DNA from: Mesostigma viride
Taxonomy: Eukaryota > Streptophyta > Mesostigmatophyceae > Mesostigmatales > Mesostigmataceae
Reading direction: 5' to 3'
DNA length: 64,000 nucleotides
Assembly (NCBI GenBank): GCA_009746045.1
Contig: RPFO01000814.1
Coordinates: 62,001-126,000 of the forward strand
A program made the translations under genes and the position numbers. Below are positions 53,542 through 62,600 of this stretch, one piece after another; the first letter of the stretch is position 1, and every line of letters begins with the position of its first letter. Below the pieces are notes generated by a model. It did no database searches. It was not told the DNA's origin and saw only the letters and a program-made list of their open reading frames with translations.

Positions 53542-53822
53542 GGCTCGATTTCGGAAAGGTTGTCAACACCGTGCGAAAAATCGGACATGTAGCCGGCGAC
53601 GCTATCAGGAAAGTGGGACATGGCGCGCGACTCGTGAAGGCGGCCGCGGGTGCTGCTGATTCGGCTCTCGGGCATGTCCCGAGCAAATTGATCGAGGCGT
53701 CCCCGGTCCTCGGGACGGCGTACCGTGTCGCGAAAACCGGACTGGACGCGTTGTCTTCCCTCGAACGTAAGGTTGACGCGCACAAGGCCGCGAATCCGCT
53801 TCTGGGCCAGTTCCTCCACTAG
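53538..53822 (+). CDS. Small amphipathic virion-type protein
   Basis: 94 residues from the ATG at 53538, overlapping the penton-like stop by four bases. Ala/Gly/Lys-rich, with amphipathic helices (VVNTVRKIGHVAGDAIRKVGHGARLVKAAAGAA). The composition recalls small membrane-active or DNA-condensing capsid proteins such as adenovirus pVI-like factors, but I cannot make a homology call. Position between penton and major capsid genes supports a virion role. Confidence 0.55.
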   Translation: MRLDFGKVVNTVRKIGHVAGDAIRKVGHGARLVKAAAGAADSALGHVPSKLIEASPVLGTAYRVAKTGLDALSSLERKVDAHKAANPLLGQFLH

Positions 53823-53833
53823 CCAGGATTTTT

Positions 53834-53852
53834 ATCTAAGTAGCTGGTATAC
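53834..53852 (+). promoter_or_regulatory. Viral promoter-like motif upstream of the major capsid gene
   Basis: ATCTAA-N7-GTATAC, nine bases before the ATG at 53862. Best match to the motif upstream of the primase-helicase. Confidence 0.55.
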
Positions 53853-53861
53853 AACTCTCTC

Positions 53862-55105
53862 ATGGCATCTGACGGTTCTTGGTACAACCGAGCTATTCCG
53901 AAATCGATGCAATACATCGTAAAGGCTCTCGGCCAGCACTCGACGTCCCGCGTGCAGCTCTCGACGCTGTCAATGAACTCTGGAATTAAGCAGGGTTCGG
54001 TTGTGGCTGTCCGCCTGCCGACTAGCGGGTTTGTGGACCTTCACAGCTTTTCCATGTACTTCAACGCGAAGTCAACTACGACGGCCCAGAAATGCGGATT
54101 TCCTCCGTATACGTCGTCGATCATCAGGCGTTTGGAGGTTCTGGTAGGCGGCCAGAGCGTTGACTCGATTAACGATTACAGCCAGCTGTTCAACACGCTG
54201 GTCACTGTCCACGGCGGCCTAGGATATAAGAACGCACAAGCCCCATCCGGGTGGTCGAAGAAGACATCCAATAACGACGAGGCAGGGATCGACGGCATCA
54301 TTGACAACTGGCTCGGGTTCCTCAGCGGAGATCCCCGGGTTGTTGATCTTAGCCTGTTTCCGCCTATCGAGGTCCGTGTGACTTTGATGGATGGCGGGGT
54401 TATGGTCCCGAACCACGCAGACACAGCCGGCAAGGGGTTCGAGCTGAACAACATTCACTTTTCGGTAGACGTATACCGGTTCCAGGAAGACGTCGTCGGG
54501 CAGGTGTTCGCGTCTCGTCTGGCAGAAGGCGGGACCCTGCCCTTCCGGTGGAAGACTTGGCAATCGACGAAGCAGTCGATCGGCACCCAGAGTATCTACA
54601 GCATTAAGTCGTCCCTGTCGTCGGCTTCTGCGATCAAACTTCTTGCCATTCAAGTGGCTGCCGGCAAGGACGTTGACAATGACGGCGATAATGCCATGTT
54701 CGATCATATCGCAGACGGTCTTCTCGGATACCAATACGATATTAACGGGTCTCATCAGTCCCCCGCGTATAGAATGGGTCCTATACGGAAGCGTGGGTGA
54801 ACCTTGTTAGCGCGTTCAATGACCAGGGTAACAGCCTTTCATGTGTGAGAGAGGGGTTGGACGCCGCGCAGTGGACAGCGTCCGACTTTATCATGGCTTG
54901 TCACCTTAATATGCCATGCGCTGGTTCCGAGTACCAAAGCGGCCTGGATCTGCGCGGGACCGCGGCGGTCGTTACACTGCGCGTTGACCGCGAAGGCACA
55001 GGAGCTCCAGACAAAGTCATTACTGACAGTGTCTCTTACATTTTTTGCGAGCTCGAGGCCAAGATGGACGTCGGAGCCGGGCGGCAGGCGGCCGTGTACC
55101 TGTAA
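53862..55105 (+). pseudogene. Major capsid protein (double jelly-roll type), frameshifted
   Basis: Two overlapping frames, 53862-54800 (312 residues) and 54797-55105, together make a protein of about 415 residues, the size of PLV capsid proteins. The N-terminal part starts MASDGSWYNRAIPKSMQYI and has features of such capsids: QGSVVAVRLPT, VDLHSFSMYF, SSIIRRLEVLVGGQSVDSINDYSQL, VDLSLFPPIEVRVTL. A single-base shift at about 54770-54790 is needed: the first frame runs on into RMGPIRKRG and stops, while the second continues YTEAWVNLVSAFND upstream of its GTG. This is either a real lesion in a dead copy or a sequence error. The family call is by pattern and context. Confidence 0.7.
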
Positions 55106-55135
55106 TAATCTCTGATGGTTACTGTATAGCGCTCG

Positions 55136-55306
55136 ATGGAATACCTTAAGGATCCGAGATACACAGCGAATCCGTTTAGTAGAGTCACCTTGATTTTCGA
55201 TACCCCTGCGATGACTGATAAAGGCACGGCGATCGGATTGCCGGCTAGGAAAGGGCCGCTAATGGAGCCAAGGTTTCAGTACCCGTTGCCAACTTCGAAA
55301 AAATAG
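55136..55306 (+). CDS. Small 56-residue ORF after the capsid gene
   Basis: ATG 55136 to TAG 55304-55306. Starts MEYLKDPRYTANPFSRV and ends with a basic Lys-Lys terminus; contains LIFDTPAMTDKG and several prolines. No recognised family. It fills the gap between capsid and Ig-like genes with only about 30 bp on each side, and codon use looks like its neighbours, which is why I think it is real. Confidence 0.45.
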   Translation: MEYLKDPRYTANPFSRVTLIFDTPAMTDKGTAIGLPARKGPLMEPRFQYPLPTSKK

Positions 55307-55331
55307 TATCAGTTTGTAGTATGTCAGCAGC

Positions 55332-56075
55332 ATGTCTTTCGATTACGGTGTATGTCCTGCTTTGATTAATAAAAAAAAGCGCGTTGTTGCGCCTTTCGTA
55401 ACATTAACGACTACAGCCGGAACATATCCTAGCGCGTCTCCAATTACAGTTACAGCGACGTTCAGCCAGCCGGTCACGGGGTTCGCCTTGGACGACGTCG
55501 TCGTAGTCAACGGGGCCATCGCCAACCTGACCGGCAGCGGGGCGTCGTACACCTTCCAAGTGACACCGACGACAGCATATTCGCCAACCACGATAGGCGT
55601 CGGGGCGGGGGCGGTGACCAATTTGAAGGGCGCACGGAACAAAGCCTCAACTCCGCTGATCTTCACGTACTCGCCCCCTCCGACGGTTTCCTTGTCAAAA
55701 GCGAGATGGACGCCGGATTCCATACCGATCACGGTGACAGCAACGTTCAGCAGGAATGTGACCGGGTTCACGCTAAACGATATCGCCGTGACAAACGGGA
55801 CAGCGTCCAATTTCTCGGGTAGCGGGTCGTTGTACACATTCGACGTGACCCCGACAAAGCCACTGGAGATGACGACAATGGTTCTGAGTATCGGCTCTGG
55901 TGTTGCTACAGACGCGTCTACGGGGGTTGGAAACGTGGCATCGACGTCAATGTCTATCACATACCCTGAGCCCGTCGCCATATTTAGTTATTCTAGGGCT
56001 TCAGGCCTAGACTATCAGTACACGTGGCGGTGTTCCCGTCTCCCAAGTGGGATACGGACATGGGCGGTAGTGTAG
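55332..56075 (+). CDS. Ig-like domain protein, truncated by element C
   Basis: 247 residues in the frame, but only about 218 are viral; the LTR of element C begins at 55986 and supplies the rest. Two tandem repeats of about 90 residues each contain PITVTATFS(Q/R)-VTGF-L-D(V/I)-V-NG, SGSG--YTF-VTPT and G-G(A/V)-T(N/D). This is the pattern of bacterial-type Ig-like (Big) domains, found in many surface and fibre proteins. The N-terminus is a short basic segment (NKKKRVV) with no obvious signal peptide. A surface decoration or attachment role is inferred. The true C-terminus is missing. Confidence 0.7.
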   Translation: MSFDYGVCPALINKKKRVVAPFVTLTTTAGTYPSASPITVTATFSQPVTGFALDDVVVVNGAIANLTGSGASYTFQVTPTTAYSPTTIGVGAGAVTNLKGARNKASTPLIFTYSPPPTVSLSKARWTPDSIPITVTATFSRNVTGFTLNDIAVTNGTASNFSGSGSLYTFDVTPTKPLEMTTMVLSIGSGVATDASTGVGNVASTSMSITYPEPVAIFSYSRASGLDYQYTWRCSRLPSGIRTWAVV

Positions 56076-56506
56076 TACACTGGACATATCTCTACTAGGG
56101 TTTAGATCCGCACGTGCCAGGATGGGCACGTGGGTGCTAGATATTAGCACTGAGATATGTAGTGCTCACGCACGTGGGTATTCACGTGGTAGGGTTTATG
56201 AGCTGTGATGCAGACCACAAGGTGGTTGCAGTGCTAGTCCTGTACGGAGGTCCTAGGGGAGGTCCAGGACCTTCCACGTAGTGCTGTTAGGCAGCCGGTG
56301 CCTGTGGGCATCGTATCAGTCCTAGCTGGAGTAGATCTAGCTGGACGGAGCCAGCACCTCATTGGTTAGCACTAGTACAGGATAGCTAGGTTACCCTAAC
56401 CTACGTGCCCATGCAATCCAGCTTGGCAAGCTTGCATGGATTGATATATGCCAGCCATTGCATAATCCAACACACGTTCGCATCCATTTGCACGAGTGCA
56501 TTAACT
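55986..56506 (+). repeat. 5' LTR of element C (inferred)
   Basis: AGTT at the start and AACT at 56503-56506, as in the B and D LTRs, about 521 bp. A short inverted pair CTAGG/CCTAG lies just inside the start, like the palindromes at the starts of the other LTRs. Only one LTR of C is in the window, so the boundaries are inferred. Confidence 0.55.
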
Positions 56507-56551
56507 TGCATTTATAAAACTCTCACAGTTTTCATCTTTATCATTCCAAAA

Positions 56552-59176
56552 ATGTCGAACGTTTCTGATCGTGAGGGCTCTTCGGAGTCAAGCCTGTCCC
56601 CATCGTCCGAGGATTTGGACTACCGGGCGGCAGTGCGGGGCCGGCAGGGGAGGGATGATCACGCTGGCAGCGATGCCGGCAGTGGTCGCTCGTCTTCGGA
56701 CGAGGACCCGCGGTTCCTGGATCAGTTGGCGGCAAGGCCGCTGTTATACAATGTATGGCGTCCCAACGCACCACCGGCGGAGGGGCAGCCCACGGCACCC
56801 GAGCTGGTTACGGGGCCGGGGAGGGTGGTGCCGATAGTGGGGGACATCCCGTCAGACGGCTACGACGAGGACGAGGACCTCGTGGACCTCGAGCTGCCGG
56901 AGGACAAGGCGAAACGCGAGGAGCTGCTCCGCCGAGAGGCAGAGCGCATCCGGCAGGAGGCCCAGCTTCGCAAGGAGCTGGAGCAGCAGCGCGAGCTGGA
57001 GGCTCAGCGCGAGGCTCAGCTGCGGGCGGAGACTGAGATTGACAGAATAGCCCGGGAGCTCGCGGAGCGGCAGCTGGAGAGGGATCGAGTGGCGAGGGCG
57101 GGGCTGCGCGCGGGGCCGACAGGCGCGCGAGAGGCGCCCCCATACGTTCTCCGCAAGAAGAACGAGCTGTACACCTTTGCGCACAGGCGCACAGCGCGCT
57201 CCTTCAGGCGCATGGCTGGAGATGTGCTGCAGGAGACCGACTCGTCGGTGGAAATGCAGCCAGGAGCGCGTGGAGAGGAGCTTGTTTTGATGGACCCGGC
57301 CATGGTGGAGGCAGAGCGTCTGGCCAAGATAGAGTACGCCAGGCATTGCCAGCGGAAGGCCAAGAGGGCAATGGTGCGGTCCATGGCGGAGAACAGTCTG
57401 GCCAGGGAGCGCGCAGCACGGGAGGCGCAGCATCGGGAGATGAAGCGACTCCGTGCGAAGGCGCACGACGCAGCAGAGAAGACCCGGCGTCACCAGGCGA
57501 GGCTGGACGCGGCGATGAAGAGGTCAGAGGCGACACTGGCAACAATGGTGGGCCCGGCGAGGCGTGAGCAGGAGGCTCGGTTGGCAAGGAAGAGCAGGAG
57601 GAATGCTCGTGCCTTAGATAGGCGCATGCGCAAGGAGGAGCGGGCTCTGCGCAGGTATCAGGAGGCGGCCAGGACCTGGGCTCTGCAGGGAGAATTCGGA
57701 GATGCAATCCGGTTTGAGCGTGGTCTGGCGCCACATGAGCCGCTGCCGGAGGACGCGGTCATGGACTTTATGCGTGCCCCACAGCCAGCAAGGGCCCAGC
57801 GAGGAACGGCATTGTTGAGCGCGCGTGAGCGTGTTCGTGCTGGCGCAGACACACCCCACCCCCCACCCCCCACACCCAAACACACCATGCAGACCGACAC
57901 GGACCTGGAGCTGGACCGCATCGCTGCACTACTCCACCAGGAGCTGGACGCAGCGGAGGCCAACCCGACCAAGCGGGCGCGGGCAGCAGAGGCAATCGAG
58001 CAACTGCTGAGGGCCGCCAAGCGGGTCCGCCAAGGAAAGTGGCAGGAGGGGTGTGGACCATCGTCTACGCCCCAGCGGTCGCATCCAGAGGAGGATGGTG
58101 ACGAGGGGAAGGACGGGGGAGCACCAGGGGGAGGGGCACCAGCAAGCACCGGGGGTATGGCGGGCGGCAGCAGCGCTGGAGCGACAACCCAGCAGCAGCA
58201 GCAGCAGCCACAGCATCAGCAACAGCAGCAGCAGCAGCAGCAGCCGCGGCAGCAACAGCAACAGCAACCGCAGCAGCAGCAGCAGCAGCAGCAACCTCAA
58301 CCACAAGCGACTGTCGCTGTACCACAGCGACCCAGGTTTGATGCATCCCGTAGGGAAGATAGGATTACCTTCCCAGGTCTAGCTGAGGGATTTGTGCAGG
58401 AGGATGCACTTGAGTTTCTTTTCAAGATAGAACACTCATGGTCCCATGATAATATCCGTGATTGGTTTCCTGCTCTTAGGGTGTCTAACACGATCCACCA
58501 ATCTGCACCTAGCATAAAACAAATGGTGCAGATGTATGAGAGGAGGGCAAGCACGCCTGGGGCAGATGAGGTGCAAATCTTCACAGAATTCATAGCAGAC
58601 CTAAAAGGGCTCTTGACCAAGGGGGAACACCTGCAGGCTCTCAAGGGGTTCACATGGTTGGCTTCCTACAAAGTCAACAAGTCTGACTACGTACGGGACA
58701 ACAAACAGTATGTCCTGTACATAGACAGGGACGAAGAGTTGAAGAAGCTCAACTCTAAGTACCTGATCCATCAGTGGCTCACCAAAGCCGAGTTAGACAA
58801 GAACACCAACGCAGTTCTGCTGGCTGGCCTCAAAGACAAGTGGGATGATTTTAGGGGGGCCATGTTGTTCATTCAGCAGAGCCTAGAACCCTTCTCCACT
58901 GTCAAGGAACCCAAGGTTAACAAAGTCCAAGGGGGGGGTAGTCAGGACGGTGCAGGGCCTAGCAGGAAGAAGCTCATCAAGGAGGTGGTAGCTCAGGTCA
59001 AGGCGGTGTTCAAGGGTCCCCAGCAAGGTAAGAAGGCAGGGGGGTCATCCAAACAGCAAGGAAAATCAGACAAGGGGGGAAAGGGGAACACAGGCAGTAA
59101 GGCAGGGCCCTCTCAGGGGCCTAGTCAAAAAGGTAAACCTCACGACTCCACCCTGTACTGCACCAGGTGCAGTTAG
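56552..59176 (+). CDS. Gag of element C, interrupted in the zinc knuckle
   Basis: About 874 residues from ATG 56552 (a longer GTG-initiated reading lies in the LTR and is unlikely). Residues about 110-420 are highly charged with long Glu/Arg/Gln/Ala runs predicting coiled coil; about 545-590 is polyglutamine with many CAG codons; about 600-780 is the Copia Gag domain (ITFPGLAEGFVQEDALEFLF..., WFPALRVSNTIHQSAPSIK), clearly paralogous to that of element D; a basic Gly/Lys/Ser tail ends in CTRC. Element D inserted after the second cysteine. Read past D (63960 onward), the frame supplies the rest of a CX2CX4HX4C knuckle. Confidence 0.8.
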   Translation: MSNVSDREGSSESSLSPSSEDLDYRAAVRGRQGRDDHAGSDAGSGRSSSDEDPRFLDQLAARPLLYNVWRPNAPPAEGQPTAPELVTGPGRVVPIVGDIPSDGYDEDEDLVDLELPEDKAKREELLRREAERIRQEAQLRKELEQQRELEAQREAQLRAETEIDRIARELAERQLERDRVARAGLRAGPTGAREAPPYVLRKKNELYTFAHRRTARSFRRMAGDVLQETDSSVEMQPGARGEELVLMDPAMVEAERLAKIEYARHCQRKAKRAMVRSMAENSLARERAAREAQHREMKRLRAKAHDAAEKTRRHQARLDAAMKRSEATLATMVGPARREQEARLARKSRRNARALDRRMRKEERALRRYQEAARTWALQGEFGDAIRFERGLAPHEPLPEDAVMDFMRAPQPARAQRGTALLSARERVRAGADTPHPPPPTPKHTMQTDTDLELDRIAALLHQELDAAEANPTKRARAAEAIEQLLRAAKRVRQGKWQEGCGPSSTPQRSHPEEDGDEGKDGGAPGGGAPASTGGMAGGSSAGATTQQQQQQPQHQQQQQQQQQPRQQQQQQPQQQQQQQQPQPQATVAVPQRPRFDASRREDRITFPGLAEGFVQEDALEFLFKIEHSWSHDNIRDWFPALRVSNTIHQSAPSIKQMVQMYERRASTPGADEVQIFTEFIADLKGLLTKGEHLQALKGFTWLASYKVNKSDYVRDNKQYVLYIDRDEELKKLNSKYLIHQWLTKAELDKNTNAVLLAGLKDKWDDFRGAMLFIQQSLEPFSTVKEPKVNKVQGGGSQDGAGPSRKKLIKEVVAQVKAVFKGPQQGKKAGGSSKQQGKSDKGGKGNTGSKAGPSQGPSQKGKPHDSTLYCTRCS
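58190..58310 (+). repeat. CAG/CAA (polyglutamine) tract in the gag of C
   Basis: Interrupted CAG/CAA runs encoding about 40 glutamines. Confidence 0.9.
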
Positions 59177-59613
59177 CCTCTAGTCGTGGACATAGGCTAA
59201 GTACCAGATAGCAATGTGCTATCTGGGGTTTCGCACGTGTAGGCTCGGTCAGAAGTCCCGGCTATATGTGATTCGGCAGGCTAGACTATTCGATAGCCGA
59301 GTCCTGGTGACGGACGCCAGTACCCAAGTAGGATTGGCGGTACGGCGTCGCCAGTACCCACTCGGGACTGACATTGAGGTGTCGGATGTTGGACTAAGGT
59401 CCTGAGAGTCTAGCAGTGGCGTCGCGCCACTCAGGCTGCACCACAGAGCCCAACGGCCACTGTCGGCTGCTCCAGACGTGGCAGCCAGGCAGAGCGTTGC
59501 TTGTCGACAATGCTAAATGCCCTTGTGCACGTTGGGTGCGGGGCTTGTGATTTATTGTAATAAACACATGCGTTAGGCCATTGAGCATTGAGAGGTCCAC
59601 TCGTTTATTAACT
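59171..59613 (+). repeat. 5' LTR of element D
   Basis: 443 bp with AGTT/AACT ends; AGCCT/AGGCT inverted pair near the start; AATAAA polyadenylation signal at about 59560. Confidence 0.85.
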
Positions 59614-59644
59614 TGAATTAAAGTCGTTTACCATAGACAAAATC

Positions 59645-62600
59645 ATGGGAGATCCTATTATGCCAGGCCTGAAATTCAAAAAGAAGCGGATAGATGATGC
59701 TGGCTGGCAGACGGTGCCAACAGTAGAGGAGAAGGCTGCGGCCAAGAAAATTAAAAAAGCAAGAAGGGCGCAGGCGGAGCAGGAACAGCTAGTGGCTAGG
59801 CAGCTAGCGACAGCAATGGCTCAGCAAAGCGTCAAGGCAGCCGCCCAAGAGCGGCAGCTGGCAGCCCTGCAAAAACAGGTAACCTCCTTGGCCGAACAGG
59901 CCGAAAAATCTGTTTTTTCTAGCCCAGCTAGCTCGCAAAAATCCGTAAGCAGTATGCGGTCCCCCAGCCCTCAGGCAAGCCCCGCTGACCTCCCCGCTAA
60001 GGCACCGTCCCAACCTCCTCAGGAGGAGGGCGGAATAGCCAAAAGCGGTGGAGAACAAGCGGGGGTGCCGATCGTCCCCTCATCCGCTCAGAAAGCGGGG
60101 GGGTACGAGAGGAAGCTGAAGAGGGACGCATACATGTTCAAAATGCGGACCAAGAAGGTCCCAGGACCCGTCATCGGCAGCATTCAGCTGTCTGATGACG
60201 AGGTCACCCTCTCCCCAGGGGTTTCTGATGGGGAGATTGAGATGAATCCACTCAATCAGGCGGTCGAACAGGCCGCCGCCCAGTTTGTAGAGGCACGCCG
60301 TCTTGCACAGCAAGAGCGGGACCGCAAAAAGACAGCGGCCCGCAACATGACTGCTGAAAAGCAGCTGGCTGCCATGCAAGCTGGAGAGGTGCTCCATGAG
60401 CGCCTCTTCAATGAGCTGGTTGTTGCACAGGGGGACGAGGGGGTCACGCTAACAGCGGACCAACTCAATTCCCTCCTGTTGCAGCTGACCAAGCTGCAGG
60501 AGAAGATGCAGGCAACAGAAACGCCTGCACTCCCTGCACATACCCTCCCCACCCCTGGCACTGATTTGAGCCAAAGGGTGGTTGGAGGGGCCGTGTCACC
60601 AAGGGTGCTGCAGGGCAAGAGCCAGGGCACTGTCCCCAGCTCCCCCAGCAAACCCCCAAGTGACCCGGATGCCCAGGAGCTCCACCGCCGCAAGGTGGTG
60701 GAGAATAAACTCCTAGAGGCCATGATAGCCCGTGAGGGCGGCCTGGCAGCCCAAGCAGCAGCGCTGCAGCAGCTTGGCCAGGCCAAGGGTTTTCCTACCA
60801 GCAGTGGAGTAAGGCAAGGGGAACAAGACCCTGCGCCTGCAGCTGGAACACCACCAGCCACTGCACTAGCACAGCAAGCTGGAACACAACCACCTTCTGC
60901 GGAGGCCCAGCAGACTGCACCCACACCAGGGCAGTCAGATAAGAGCAAGGCGGTGGCAAAAGGGACCCCAGTGGACCCAACCCCACCCACCCTTAAGGGG
61001 GACGTCCAAGAGCTGCTTGCCATACTCACGGCACAGCTCAAGACCATGGCCACCAACCCCATGGACGACCTGTCGCGCACCCAGCTGGATGGCCTCCTGG
61101 CCAGTATCTCCCAGCTGGAAAGGGGCAGGGCGAACATGGAGGAGGCTGATCTTCAACAAGCAGTCAAGACTTTCTTGGCTGAAAAGAAGGACCCGGTCAA
61201 AGGTACGTTTAACCCAAAACAAAAAGAATCTAAAATAGAAATCCCTGGCTTACCTGAGGGTTACACCCAGGAACAGGCCAAGGAATTTTTGTTTAGCCTG
61301 AACTACTGTTTTGAGTCTCTGAATGTCCAGAACTGGTTCAGTGCCTTGCGTGCATCCACCACCATCCATAGGTCAGCCCCAGCCATTAAAACCTTGGTCC
61401 AGATTTACCAAGAAAAGGCTGGGACACCTAACCTAGCAATTGCATTGTGGCCAGCCTTCATGGATGAGCTTAAGCACTTGCTGGTGGATAGGACACAGTT
61501 TGAATCCATCCGTGGTTTCAACTGGCTTAATGCTTACCAGGTCAACAAGCAAGACTATGCCACTGATTGCAAGAATTATAGGTTGGCTGTAGAAAAGGAC
61601 CCTGATCTCAGGGGTCTGCCTGCTAGCTACCTGCTGTATTCATGGTTGTCAAATGCTAACCTGGACAAAGCTGTGTACGCCACTGTGGTTGCAGGTCTCA
61701 AACCTCTGTGGAACGATTTCCGGGCGGGGATGAACCATATCCAAGACTGCCTGACTCCCCTGGCTATAGGTGCTCCGTCTGCAACCCCAACCCCCAAGGT
61801 CCAACAGACCCAAGGGAAGGGGCAAGGAAAAAAGCGCCAGCTAGGGGGGCAGCAGGGCGGCCAGTCCAAGAAGGCCAAGGGCAACCAGCCCCAAGGCCAG
61901 CCGGGACAGCCTGCTCAGCTCAAGCCAAACCAGTGGAGGCGGCCCACCCCCCCCACACCTGCCCCACCCACCCCTGCACCCACTGCTCAGCCCCCCCATG
62001 CAGGTCCCAAGAACAAGTGCACCCGGTGTGGCACCAAGGGACACCAGCGGGCGGACTGCAAGTGGAACCCCGCAGTAGGCGACGTGGACCTCTGCTTCGG
62101 TTGCAAGCACCCCCGCCATCTGCCCCCCGGCACGTGGTGCGACCGGCAGGACAAGGCTCCAAAAGGATGTACGTCCTCACAGCACGCCTATGTGGATTTA
62201 TATGATCTCATTATCATTGGGGATAAAGACAAGGGACTGCTAGATTTTGAGGCAGCTCAGAAAATCTCCTCCACGTATAATGTGATACTGCCCTACCTCA
62301 AAGCTCTTACCCCAGCTGCTGTTGACACAGTAGACTTAAGGGAACTAGCAACCCAGCTCCACATAGCCATGGGTCATGAGGTGGTGGCAGAAAAGATTGC
62401 CAGAAGAGCAGGAGGTTCACGACTCAGGAATGCTGTCAGGTTGGCTAGAAAACACTGCCAGCAATGTCAGTTCCATGGCCCAAAACCTCCCAAATGGCAT
62501 GTCGCAACACCACCCACCCAAAGGGGAATAATTGTGGGTGATGTCGTGCATATCGATGGTGAACAATATCTGATCCTAAAAGACACATGGTCCAGATTCA

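Larger units (their letters stand above)
25207..55985. mobile_element. Endogenous Polinton-like virus (PLV), interrupted and degraded
   Basis: This interval, minus the retrotransposon nest 34138-49094, holds a coherent virus gene set: archaeo-eukaryotic primase-helicase, tyrosine recombinase, FtsK/HerA-type packaging ATPase, penton-like minor capsid protein, candidate double-jelly-roll major capsid protein, fibre-like and Ig-like proteins, and small basic proteins. Replication and packaging genes are on the minus strand and virion genes on the plus strand. No retroviral-type integrase or protein-primed polymerase is present, which separates it from classical Polintons/Mavericks and fits PLVs that integrate by tyrosine recombinase. 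The left edge is near 25.2-25.9 kb; the right end is lost where element C inserted. The capsid frameshift and fibre-gene insertions suggest it cannot now make virions alone. Confidence 0.75.

Noticed and set aside
54770-54800. Programmed ribosomal frameshift in the capsid gene
   Set aside because: No clear slippery heptamer or downstream structure seen, and capsid genes of this kind are normally one frame; decay or error is simpler.
56852-57734. Long antisense ORFs over the gag of C
   Set aside because: GC-rich shadow frames of a Glu/Arg/Ala-rich coding region; no independent similarity.
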